A DNA stretch of 64,000 bases from Cornus controversa (taxonomy: Eukaryota > Streptophyta > Magnoliopsida > Cornales > Cornaceae): assembly GCA_026545225.1 (NCBI GenBank), contig CM048846.1, positions 33,863,501 through 33,927,500 of the forward strand, in the 5' to 3' direction. Each line of letters starts with the position of its first letter. Within the stretch, counting starts at the first letter, position 1. Both the position numbers and the translations under genes were made by a program. The notes under the pieces were generated by a model. That model saw only the letters and a list, made by a program, of their open reading frames with translations. It was not told the DNA's origin and made no database searches. Below are positions 45,336 through 55,427 of this stretch, one piece after another.

Positions 45336-46850
45336 TGATCGGCATTGAATGTTACGCATTCTAGCCTCTTAACTTATGTATTTTATTCTCTTAGTGATAG
45401 ATTATTTTGTGATTTTACTTTGTTTTAGTGTTTTCTGTATTTTCAGGGCCTTAAGGATTATTTCAGTTAAAACCAAGCTTTTGGGATTTTAAAGAAGACA
45501 TCCAAGATGGTGAGATGAAGCCTACATCAAGGAGATTCACTCAACCATTTATTTCAACTCAATTCAGCCCAGGAAAGAGGTCCAAGAGAATTACAACTGC
45601 TTAGGAAGGTTTCGGGCCTGAAGCCCAAATCTGCGCATAATACAGTCTTAATCCCGTTTTGGAAAACGGATCAGAAGTCTTATTTTAGAGCCTCAAATCG
45701 ACATAATTCTCACGGAGAGTTGAACGAAATTTGATTCTGCACACTTTTGTATTTCAAGAAAATTCCGTAAATCGGACTTCTAGTGGGTCAAAAGTTGGGC
45801 CGAAGTCAGCAGAAAAAACCCACCTGATTAGTGCTGCGGGAAACCCTAATTTATTCCTAATTGGATTAGGACTTTGGTGTATTCTCTTGGGGAATAAAGT
45901 GAAGACTTGGAGGCAAAGTTGAGGGGGATTGGAGAGCTTACACAGAGATTGGAGAGTCTGAGAGGGCTGAGAAGAGAACAGAAACATATTGCAGAGCCAT
46001 TGGAGAACATAGTCATACGCATAATTCATGAAGATGATGTCTTCTTCCTCAACAGTTGAAGCTTCTTCTTCTACCATGAGCGGCTAGTTCATCCACTAGG
46101 GTTTTGATGTAGCCCTAACAAAGCATCAATGGTTTGATTGTTTTAATTATTAGGGACCTTTATATACATGCATAGATTGTGTAATTGTGAGGATTCTTAT
46201 TATAGAATTGAGCAATAAAAGTCTTGTAAATTCAATCTCAATGATTTCTTATCTTGTCTTAGATATTTAGTTGTTGTTATTGAACTCAATCCCTCTTGTT
46301 TTTTATGATCATGAGAGAGATTATTACACAATGGTAATCACTGAATATATTGTTATGAGCTTTGATGGATTATGCCTAGAGAAGATGAACCATACTGCAC
46401 CCTAGATTAGAGTAGTTAGGCAGATGGCCCATGCCAATCGAAGATAGTCCATGGCTTGGCCTTAATCATATGTTATCTTCTTGACGGATGAAGGTGAGCT
46501 TGTAGCCACCGACACCACTTATGCATGATGTAATTCCCCTATAGTTGATTCAATTGACCATTGATTGTGGAGTTAGTGGTGAAGTCAAACACCCTAGGTT
46601 TCTCTCTTATTATCTTCACTATGTTGTTTACTTTGATTTATTTTATTTTATCTTTTTAATTAGTTTAAAAATCAGAATTCTTTTCTTATAAATTTAATTA
46701 GAATTAGTTCCGTATTCCAACTCATCAGACCATAATCCCTGAGGTACGATACCCCTTCCGATAGCCCTATTCTGCAAGGAGTTCGTTCTATTGCGAAGTG
46801 TGGAAATTTTTAATTGGTATACTTTTTGAGTCACACTCACACACGAATCA
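45336..46850 (+). repeat. E6 right (3') LTR, 1515 bp
   Basis: Complete copy, starting tgatcggcattgaatg after the polypurine tract and ending acacgaatca before ctatc. It shows the undisturbed LINE target atcagaagtcttattttaga at 45670-45689. Confidence 0.95.
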
Positions 46851-46855
46851 CTATC

Positions 46856-47365
46856 TTTAAGGGTGCAGCAGGTGTGAAGATGAAACTTCCCAAGACTACT
46901 CGCACTAAGTCAAGAAAGATGACCGAAGTGAATAGTCTTGGTGATCCACCGACCGATCGAGAGATGGAGGTGGCGTCGTCCTTGCGTAAGAGGCATTTCG
47001 AGGAGGTGGAAGCCAAGAGGTCATGCCCCACTGAAGTGATTGAGTTGGAAGAGACTGCCCGACCTCTTAAATCTCAGAAAGTGATGGCTTCAGCTTCTCC
47101 TTTTGCTCCTGTACCTAGGGATTCCTCAGTTGTTGGGACTACCGTGGTGGGGTCAGATGTCCCAAGTTCTTCTGCTGTAGAGCCATGGGTCCACCGGATG
47201 GTGAAAGCCAATGGCATGCCCCTATCGGTTGAGGACTCCTTACTTGAAAATAGGGAGTCCATGAAGGCATTCTTAAAGGAGATGTGGCCTCCTAAAGATG
47301 CGAAGATGATGCTGAACCTCTCCGTTGGTAGTCTTCTGGAGTCTTGCCCTAAAGCGGCACTTAAG
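46856..47365 (+). pseudogene. E4 antisense ORF, exon before the intron
   Basis: It resumes in frame with 33895 once E6 and one ctatc copy are disregarded. It is basic, then Ser/Val-rich (KTTRTKSRKMTEVNSLGD, EVEAKRSCPTEVIELEETA). The segment EPWVHRMVKANGMPLSVEDS and MWPPKDAKMMLNLSVG leads to an exon end at aag|gtgagg. It belongs to the 3' half of the gypsy-type transposon protein, a region without an assigned function. Confidence 0.72.
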
Positions 47366-47441
47366 GTGAGGAAAATGTTTTTAAACCTGTTATGTCTTTT
47401 CTTGGCTCTTCCTTTCTTTTAATGACTTTGTGTCTTTGTAG
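47366..47441 (+). other. Predicted intron in the E4 antisense ORF
   Basis: A 76-bp GT...AG interval (gtgagg to tttgtag) with a T-rich 3' end and a taatgac branch-like motif. It is phase 0: both exon ends are on codon boundaries and the frame stays open across it, while reading through meets a stop at 47420-47422. Confidence 0.7.
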
Positions 47442-47999
47442 AACATGTTCGGTGTCATGACTATGTGTAAGCTGGTCGAGCAAGCGACCATCAAAGTTAA
47501 GAAGGCCGATGTTCAGGTTAGGAGAGCTGAAGCTGATTTTTGTGTTGCCATGTGTGAAGTCAATAGTGAGAAGGCGAAGTCCCAGGCTCTCCTATTGGAA
47601 AATGAACAACTGAGATCTCAAGTGGATGATCTTTCCAAAAGGAAAGAGGAGCTAAACGTCAGCTCTTTGCAAGAACGATCGATCAAGCTGGAGAAAAGTG
47701 CCAAGGCTTTGTTTGACAGGCTGTCTTGCACTGTCCAGATTAAAAATGTTGAAGCCTATCGCCAGGGCTTTGATGATGCGGGGGCTCCCAAGGATGATCG
47801 ATCTTATCTGGGTGGACCTGATGAATACGACCGAGAGATGGGTCTAAAAGGGCCCCCTTATCAAGACCCAGAGGAGGGGGATGGGGAGAAAGAGATTGCC
47901 AGTATTTTTGAGGAGGGCGACGCTCCTGCGGTGGCTGATCCTGTTGAGTCGGTCCCCATTGTAACCGATCATTCAACGGACTATTTTTTTTTTTGTTGA
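47442..47999 (+). pseudogene. E4 antisense ORF, last exon (coiled-coil C-terminus)
   Basis: 186 codons with a long heptad-rich region: MCKLVEQATIKVKKADVQVR through ENEQLRSQVDDLSKRKEEL and SIKLEKSAKALFDRL, predicted to be coiled coil. An acidic tail follows (PEEGDGEKEIASIFEEGD) and a stop at 47997-47999 after a T-run. This layout, PF04195-like domain then coiled coil, is common in plant proteins annotated as gypsy-type transposon proteins. Confidence 0.72.
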
Positions 48000-48214
48000 A
48001 AACTCTATTATAATGGAAAACAATCTTTTTGATATCTTTGGTGCTTATCTGGTACTGTACTTTGCTTGATGTATGTGTTATTCTGTACTTTCACCCTTAC
48101 TTAGTTGTTCCAATGGCGTGTTTTCATGCCAAAGACATTAAAGAATTGAGTAGTATTGCTCCATCTCCCTGAGGCCTTCGTCTGGCTGTGTTAAGACCTT
48201 TTTTATTGAATTTG
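48000..48214. other. Short non-coding spacer in E4
   Basis: Between the antisense ORF end and the 82-bp array. Nothing recognisable. Confidence 0.5.
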
Positions 48215-49025
48215 GCATTCGGATGACCACGCTTCATCTGCCTTATTTATCTGCGACGTTCTGATAGTCATACCTTGGTCTCTTGTTCAGATGTGACGCT
48301 CGGTTGGTCAAGCCTTAGCCAATTTCATTCATCTGAGACGTTCGGCTAGTCATGCTGAGGTCTCTTGTTCAGACGTAGCGCTCGGCTGGTCATGCCTCAA
48401 CCAATTTTATTCATCTGAGACGTTTGGTTAGTCATACCGAGGTCTCTTGTTCAGACATGGCGCTCAGCTAGTCATGCCTTAGCCAATTTTATTCATCTGA
48501 GACGTTCGGTTAGTCATGCCGAGGTCTCTTATTCAGACGTGGTGCTCAGCTGGTCATGCCTTACCCAATTTTATTCATCTGAGACGTTCGACTAGTCATA
48601 CCGAGGTCTCTTGTTCAGACGTGGCGCTCGGTTGGTCATGCCTTAGCCAATTTTATTCATCTGAGACGTTCGGCTAGTCATGCCAAGGTCTCTTGTTCAG
48701 ACATGGCGCTCGGCTAGTCATGCCTCAGCCAATTTTATTCATCTGAGACGTTTGGCTAGTCATACCGAGGTCTCTTATTCAGACGTGGCACTCGGCTGGT
48801 CATGCCTTAGCCAATTTTTATTCATCTGAGACGTTCGGCTAGTCATGCCGAGGTCTCTTGCTCAGACATGGCACTCGGCTAGTCATGCCTTAACCAATTT
48901 TATTCATCTGAGACGTTTGGCTTGTCACGCCGAGGTCTCTTGTTCGGACGTGGCGCTCGGCTGGTCATGCTCTAGGCAATTTTATTCATTTGAGACGTTC
49001 GGCTAGTCACGCCGAGGTTTCTTTC
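48215..49025. repeat. 82-bp tandem repeat array in the E4 3' region
   Basis: About ten copies. The atctgagacg motif recurs at 48331, 48413 and 48495 and onwards at an 82-bp period. Each unit consists of two related halves, ttcggctagtcatgccgagg and ctcggctggtcatgcctta, so an older unit of about 41 bp was doubled. Tandem arrays in the 3' region are known from Tat-lineage elements and can seed satellite DNA. Confidence 0.93.
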
Positions 49026-49224
49026 ATACAAGTAGAGACATTGCAAAAATTATTTAAGACAGTGGCATTGCGCAGCAGGCTTCTGCTTTGCCGCGCAATT
49101 CCACTGCCTTTGAGTGGGATGGTTGGAACTTGCTATATTAAGAGTATCGTGATTCACTGTTTACCTGATGTGGGATAATACCAATTAATAGATTTCCAGA
49201 TTTATTTAAAAAATGCCCAAAGGC

Positions 49225-50288
49225 TTACACGTAGTACCTTTTTAAATGCATTGCGTTCCAAGGTTTTTCGACCATGGCTCCACTGCCGTGTATCCTTCGT
49301 AATCTGTATGCTCCCTTTCCGATAACTTCGATTATCTCAAATGGACCTTCCCATTTTGCTGCAAACTTTCCCGCATTTGGCTCCTTGGTGTTGCTGGTGA
49401 CCTTGCGCAGGACCCAGTCTCCCTGCTAGAATGATCAGGGTAAGACCTTCTTGTTGTAGGCCTTGTGAAGTCTCTGCTGGTAGGCCGCCATCCTAATTTG
49501 TGCGGCTTCTCTCTTTTCCTCGATCAAGTCGACGTCGTGTCCGATCTGTTGATCGTTCTTGTGCTCTTCGAATGATTCGATCCTTAGGGTTGGGATGCCT
49601 AGCTCGACCGAAATCACTACTTCCATCCTGTAGGTCAGATTGAAGGGGCTACTACCTATAGGTCTTCGAGGGGTGGTCCGATACGCCCAGAGGACGTTCG
49701 ATAGTTCGTCCAGCCAGCGGCCTTTTCTTTCTTCAAGTTTCTCTTTATATTTTTGAAAATGGTTTTGTTTGTAATCTCAGCTTGCCCATTCCCTTGTGGG
49801 TATGATCTTGAGGAAAGTCGTTGGTTGATTCCATATTTTGCAAAAAATCCCTTGGTGAACTGGTTGTCTAGGTTTTTGCCGTTATCTATGATGATTGCCG
49901 AAGGGATGCCGAAGCGACATATAATATGGTTCCAGATGAATTTTATGACCTACATATGGGTTACTGAAGCATATGTTTCGGCCTTGACCCATTTGGTGAA
50001 GTAGTACGTTGCTAGGAGGACGTACTTTTTCTTTTGAGCTGCTATCGGCAAGGGCCCCACCATGTCCATCCCCCACTGGGCGAAAGGCCAGGGGCTGGTC
50101 ACTGGATTTAAGTCCCCTGATGGCTGGTGCAGTAGCTGGGCGTGTTTTTGGCACTTGTCACAGTTTCGGGAGTATTCCGCTGCGTCTCGGGACATGTATG
50201 GCCAGAAATATCCGATTGACAAAGCTTTGTGAGCTAAAGATCGACCTCCAGAATGGTTTCCGCAAACTCCCTCGTGGATCTCTTTCAA
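49225..50288 (-). pseudogene. E4 integrase, degenerate
   Basis: Minus-strand order: HHCC finger (HEGVCGNHSGGRSL to CDKCQKH, from 50288), first catalytic Asp in WGMDMVGPLP, DELSNVLWAYRTTPRRP region near 49700, then LIEEKREAAQIRMAAYQQR (49626-49435). The C-terminal WEGPFEI and NAMHLKRYYV lie at about 49350-49228, ending at TAA 49225-49227. Several stops and at least one frameshift separate the parts. It is the last part of Pol, followed by the tandem array. Confidence 0.85.
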
Positions 50289-50458
50289 GACTCTCTTGGC
50301 TTCGGATGGTGCTAGACATTTTAATAATGGTCCGAAAAATGATCTCCTGTAGAGGTGGTTGTTGATGATTGTGTACCTCAGAGCCTTTATTCTCAGCTTC
50401 TTTGCCTCCTTTTTTTGTTCAGGAGTCCATTCCTTAGGTACGCCTCTATTGGATCAAT

Positions 50459-51373
50459 CTAACTTGGTTCTCTTGGGATTGTGAATACTTTTGATGGTTT
50501 CCCGATGCTCGGATTCGTCAGCTCTTCTACGGAGGACACTCTGGTTAAAGATTCATCCGCGCTAGAAGCTGAGCAAGCTAGCCTGTCAGTCACCTCATTT
50601 TCCTCACGTGGAATGTGGTTTAAGGCTACCTCATCGAACTCTCTCATGACTTCGAGCACGACTTCTCGATATACGTTCATCTTATCTTCTTTAGCCTGGA
50701 ATTCCCTATTTACTTGATTCAGGATCAATTACGAATCACTGAATATTGCTAGCCTTCTGATTTGTAATTAATTTGCTAGTCGGAGTCCCGCGAGGAGGGT
50801 TTCATATTCTGCAACATTGTTAGAAGCATCAAAATCAAACCGGACGGCATGATGCAAAGTAATCCCATCAGGGGTTATTACTTCTACCCCTACTCCTGCC
50901 CCGTTCTGGTTAAATGATCCATCTACATATATCTTCCACTGCGATGAACTTTCTGCTTCTTCATTTGGTTCATCGTATTCCAACAAGAATTCGGCCAATA
51001 CCTGACCCTTGCGAGCCGTTCGAGGTATGAAGAGGATGTCGTAGGTGCTGAGATCCATTGCCCACTTCATCATCCTCCCCGTCATGTCTGGCTTGCCAAG
51101 GATTGCTTTGAGCGGTAGATTAGTTAGGACAACTATCTGGTGTGATATAAAATAGTGTCTTAGCTTCTTCTTTGCGTGCACCAAGGCCATAATCAGTTTC
51201 TCTACTTTTGAATATCTGCTTTCAGTCATTGTTTTGCTGGAATAGTATATCGGGTGTTGCTTTCCATTCTCCTCTTTAATTAGGGCTGCGCTCGTCGATA
51301 CTTTGGACACTACCAGATACAGATGTAATTTTTCCCCTGACTTTGGTATCGCAAGTATAGGTGCCGAGGACAT
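50459..51373 (-). pseudogene. E4 tandem RNase H domains (second, Tat-specific RNase H)
   Basis: The first RNase H remnant has ALIKEENGKQHPIYYSSKTMT and SRYSKVEKLIMALVHAKKKLRHYF. The extra domain follows: WKIYVDGSFNQNGAGVGVEV with the first Asp, then NNVAEYETLLAGLRLA with Glu (51373-50768). It continues in a second fragment with VNREFQAKEDKMNVYREVV and IPREENEVTDRLA (50728-50459). A second RNase H after the first is a known feature of the Tat lineage. Stops lie between the fragments. Confidence 0.88.
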
Positions 51374-52322
51374 GTATAGTTTCAGACTTTTTAAGGCTTC
51401 CGACTGTTCCAGTTAAGACTTGAACGTCTCGCTGAGTCTTCGGCTCCGATATCTGCATTAGTGTTGCTACCTGGGAAGGACTCATTTCTATTCCTATCTG
51501 GCTGACCATGTGGCTGAGGAATTGACCCGACGATACTCCGAATGTACATTTTGATGGGTTCAGCCTCAGCCGATGCTTTCTGAGGGTTTCAAATATCTCC
51601 TGTAGATGTTGTAGATGGTGTTGCCTCATTTTGCTTTTGACCACCATATCATCAATATATGCTTCTATAGTATTGCCGATCTATTTTTTGAAGACATGGT
51701 TGATCATTCGTTGGTACGTTGCCCCAGCATTTTTCAAGCCGAAGGGCATTACCTTATAACAGTAAGTTCCTCGTTCAGTAATGAACGAGGTTTTCTCCTC
51801 GTCCTTCGGATCCATCGGGATCTGGTTGTAGCCTGAGTATGCATCCAAGAAAGTTAGTAGTTCGTAGCCGGCGGTGGCGTCTACCATCTGGTCTATCTTG
51901 GGCAGTGGGAAGCTATCCTTTGGGCAAGCCTTGTTCAAGTTGGTGAAGTCGATACAGACTCTCCACTTCCCATTTTTCTTCTGTACCACCACTACGTTGG
52001 AAAGCCATTCGAGGTATTTTACTTCTCTGATAAGATTTGCTTGGAGCAGGCGTTGCACCTCTTCGGCTATTATTTGGTTTCTCTCCGGAGTGAACCTCCT
52101 CTACTTTTGCTTGACGGGAATGCTGTTAGGGTCCACGTTCAAAGTATGCCTTGTCAAGTTGGGATCTATCCCTGGCATGTCGAGGTGGGTCCAGGCAAAC
52201 ACATCTCTATTTCTTCTTAATACTTCAATCAGCTCTTCTTTCTCTTCCTTCTGTAACAAAGTCCCGATATGTTTACTTCTGTCTTCTCCTGGGTCCCTTA
52301 GTTGGATTTTTAGAAGTGACAC
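51276..52322 (-). pseudogene. E4 reverse transcriptase
   Basis: Fragments in order: RNRDVFAWTHLDMPGIDP (52322-52101), VVVVQKKNGKWRVCIDFTNL, LTFLDAYSGYNQIPMDP and KVMPFGLKNAGATYQRM (52058-51681), then AYIDDMVVKSK with the catalytic YIDD and SKCTFGVSSGQFL (51680-51276). A stop (TAG) follows NHVFKK just before the YIDD segment, and others fall near 52100. Confidence 0.9.
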
Positions 52323-52382
52323 TACGGGTTGTGCTATGCCTTCGACCTCTCGTTCCTCCGGAGCGCTTGGTTTCTGTGATTG

Positions 52383-52940
52383 CTATTGCTTGTTGGTTTC
52401 TGAAGTTTCCCCATCTTTTGGTGTGTTTCTGATGGTGAGTGAGTGACATTCTTTTGCCACCACCTGATCACCCCAAAGGTCCACTGTTCCTTTGCCGTTA
52501 GGAGTTAGAAACCTCATTACTTGGTGCAGGGTTGATGGCACTGCCTGCATTCTGTGGATCCAACCCCTCCCCATTATAAGGTTGTAAGATGAGTGTACGT
52601 CTGCTATCACAAATGACTCCCAGAGTGTCCTCAGTGCTGCTGTCACAGACAGTGCTATTGTCCCAATTGGGAGTACCTTATTTCCGTCGAATCCTACGAG
52701 CGGACCTTCGTCTCGCTTGATCTGGTCACCTCCAATTTCTAGCTGCTTGAATACCTCCAGTGTCATTACGTTTGCGCTTGACCCTACGTCGATGAGTACT
52801 CTTTTGACCCAACAGTTAGCCACCAACAAACTAATTACCAGTGGGTCCTCATAAGGGAGTTGTACCTTCATTAGGTTTGGATCCCCGAACGTGATCTGAG
52901 TGTCGGAACCTGTGGTTTGAATAGAATTGAATTTTGCCAT
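52383..52940 (-). pseudogene. E4 aspartic protease region
   Basis: ITFGDPNLMKVQLPYEDPLV is followed by the active-site segment VLIDVGSSANVM. Family members usually have D-G/T-G-S-S-A-D here, so Val and Asn replace conserved positions. AVPSTLHQVMRFLTPNG follows. It would cut the polyprotein into mature parts. Confidence 0.82.
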
Positions 52941-53179
52941 CTTCTGTATCTTTTTAGCTTGATGAAGGACAGATCGATTTGATCCTTGGTCGCGGAGCCG
53001 TGTATCGTATTGATCGTCCTGACGGAATTCTGGTTCGGATTCTCTCTTCGGTCGGGAGCTTTGCGTTCGTTTTGAGTAGATTGTTCTTTCGCCACGTATT
53101 CCGCTAAACCCCCTTTAGCGATGATCACCTCTGTCTGGCCTCTAAGATTTCGGCATTCATTAGTGGTGTGACCGTAATC

Positions 53180-54316
53180 CTAGTGTAGCACACAATGTTT
53201 GCTTTTATCTCTGAGTTCGGCTGGGATTCGAATCGGTGGAGGTGTTCGGAATATGCCTCTACCCTTGTTTTCTTGGTACAATCTCGCCAGGGTGCATTTC
53301 AGTGGCGTGTTCTTTTCTTCGAACCTGGGACATTTCCCCGATGTAGAAGGTACGAGGGATACTCTGCTCTGAGTCTTTGGCTTATCGTCCTTGTCCTTGG
53401 GCAATGGGCCAACGCTTATCAATCCTGTCCTTTGCTGTCGCAGGGCTTCATCTTCTTCGAGACTGAGATATCCTTGCGCTTTTGCATTTAAATCTCCCAT
53501 AGTCTTAGGGGCTTTTCTGACCAAGGATGAGTGGAATTTCGAACCGGGGATCATGGCTATCTTGAAGGCTTCCACGGCCGCAGCTTGGTCACAGCCATCT
53601 ATTAGGGACATTTCCAGATTGAATCTGGTCATGAAGGATTTCAGGGTCTCCCCCTTCGTCTGCTTCATAGTAAAAAGTGAAGAAATCGTTTTCTTCTGTC
53701 GCCGGTTCCCGATGTATTGCACGATGAAAAGTTCACATAGTTTCATGAAACTGGGAATTGTTCCTGAAGACTATTGTTTAAACTAAGTTAGAGCCGCTCC
53801 AGACAGGCTAGTTGGAAAAACCTTACGCATAAGGTTTTCATCCTCAGTGTGCAGAGTCATTCTTTGCTGCACATGGAAGAGATGGTCAATAGGGTCGGTC
53901 GTGCCATCAAAGGTGATGAAGCTCGGGAGAGTGAATTTCTTCAGGTTAGGTGACCTTCTTATTTCGCCCGAAAAAGGAGATTGTATCACCTTGCTAGCAA
54001 CCTCGGTTACCAGATCTGCGGGGGTCAGGTTTTTTAGGTCCTTGATATCGGCATTAACCTCCTCTAGACGTTTGGTCAGCACATCGTAACTGACATCTGG
54101 TCTGGTGGTTTGGGATCCCGGTAGTTCTGCTGTCCGTCCCTCGTCCTGAGCAGAATCATATTCCACAGAGGCCCCCCTCTCAGGGGAAGCATTCTCCGGT
54201 CTTTTTTCAGTGAGCCGGGCGATCTTTTCCTACAGTAATTTGTTCCTTTGGTTAGATTCTTCCAACTGCTTCTGCATCTCCTACAAGAGCTGTTCTTGTG
54301 TCTGATTCTTGTCCAT
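53180..54316 (-). pseudogene. gag: E4 Gag, many in-frame stops
   Basis: ATG at 54316 (MDKNQTQEQLL) opens an N-terminal coiled-coil-like Gln/Glu-rich part with two TAG stops (near 54283 and 54234). The Gag domain follows: PNLKKFTLPSFITFDGTTDP, HLFHVQQRMTLHT and FPTSLSGAALT. TAG at 53783-53785 stands where relatives have the Trp of the ARTWF motif, with another TAG four codons on. KLCELFIVQYIGNRRQKKT and ETLKSFMTRFNLEM (53746-53180) complete the domain in the same frame. A further TAG follows CVLH, splitting the zinc-binding segment CVLH..DYGHTTNEC (about 53190-53150). The frame is otherwise conserved. Confidence 0.88.
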
Positions 54317-54410
54317 CGAGTGGTCTGAAGCGGGTGACTGTTGCCCCGCTATCGTTCCGAAACGTAGTTGTACAGGCATAAACTCCTCAGGAATCTATGG
54401 ACTGCTTCGT

Positions 54411-54427
54411 TCCCACAGACGGCGCCA
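54411..54427 (-). other. E4 primer binding site
   Basis: The minus strand reads tggcgccgtctgtggga, starting 3 nt inside the 5' LTR. The TGGCGCCGT start matches the tRNA-Asp-type site of E1 and E6, but the next bases differ, so I do not assign the tRNA. Confidence 0.8.
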
Positions 54428-54430
54428 AAG

Positions 54431-54741
54431 TGTAGGTACAGAAAAATTGCTACTACACTTAACAGAAAAATTTCTGACCTTCAAAATATCCTCCTCTTTT
54501 CATTCTTTATTCAGCATTTAAATAGTAACATGAGTACAATGATTACGCCTATAATTTCTCCGTTTAATAGGATGAAATTATGCCTTTATTGGTTGCAGGA
54601 ATTCAGTGTTCAAATATTGGTAATTTGGGAGGAGATTTGGGGATTTCCCTAGTATCCACGTCATCTTGTCGGGGGTGACATGGCTGCCACGTATCTCGTT
54701 AATTACACGTGTCATAGAGCGGTATTTTTTCTTGTGCTACA
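54431..54741 (-). repeat. E4 right LTR (5' LTR)
   Basis: Same sequence as 28914-29224 with about 12 substitutions. It is preceded by the primer site ggcgcca and followed by the target copy attag. Confidence 0.95.
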
Positions 54742-54746
54742 ATTAG

Positions 54747-55427
54747 TATATACATATAGATTAGTGAACTAGGGGGAAATATGTTTAAAATTGTCCTATG
54801 AAAAAAGTGATAATGCCATTTTAGAAAGTTAACAATGTGGGATTGAACATTTGTAAAGTAACAATTGGAGAATCAGCGAGTCGTCAACGAATAATAAACT
54901 GAGGATTTCTTTTTATTTATTTTTCTAACCTGACCACTGCTTCGTATAAACTTGTGTGTGCGTGCGTGCATCCATTTCTAGATGAATACTCCACTTTTTC
55001 ACCTTCAATGGTACACTGAGTAAACTCTCACAAATTGAGGCCTTAATGTAACCATCGAAATTGCAAATCCATTCTATATTTGATTTGTTATTAATCAGAT
55101 ATTTTTTTTAAAAGAAGTAATTTCAAAAGAGATTAACAAATAATGAGTAAGAAAATATAGAAAAAAATATAAAGAAAGACAAAATACAGAGACAGAAGAA
55201 TAAGAAGGAGATAATGATAAAAAAATATTTAAATAGTATGTAAATATTATATGTTATAACATTAGATAATATATTTAAAATAAATTATATATTAAATTAT
55301 TTTGGATATCGGATCGGATTCACCATAATTTATATCTGATTTGTTTATCTAACAGATTGTCGGATTCGGATCGCTAACTGATTATCAGATTGAATGTTCA
55401 ATTCATATCCTAATTATTGGCTCGGAT
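54747..55427. other. Host DNA right of E4
   Basis: Very AT-rich, with no coding similarity. The 5 bases attag (54742-54746) mark the old insertion site; the left flank continues at 28908 leftwards. Confidence 0.55.

Larger units (their letters stand above)
33896..46850 (+). mobile_element. E6: Athila-like Ty3/gypsy element lacking RT and integrase
   Basis: The LTRs (33896-40517, interrupted by LINE E7, and 45336-46850) begin tgatcggc and end cacgaatca. The target duplication ctatc lies at 33891-33895 and 46851-46855. Plus-strand Gag and protease resemble E1 closely, and primer site and polypurine tract are identical to E1. After the protease region the frame ends at 43238 and 2.1 kb of non-coding DNA follow: RT, RNase H, integrase and third ORF are absent. 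By eye the LTRs differ at about 17 to 20 of 1390 positions, so it is younger than E4 and older than E1. Confidence 0.94.
28914..54741 (-). mobile_element. E4: Tat-lineage Ty3/gypsy retrotransposon, split by nested insertions
   Basis: Two 311-bp LTRs (28914-29224 and 54431-54741, TG...CA) are flanked by the target duplication attag (28909-28913 and 54742-54746). Gag-pol reads on the minus strand from 54316 to 49225. Tat-lineage marks are the second RNase H domain after the first, a tandem-repeat 3' region and an extra antisense ORF (plus strand) between pol and 3' LTR. E5 and E6 are inserted in that ORF; without them E4 would be about 9.3 kb. LTR copies differ at about 12 of 311 positions (3.9% by eye), the oldest of the dated elements. 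Gag-pol has many stops and is dead. Confidence 0.93.
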
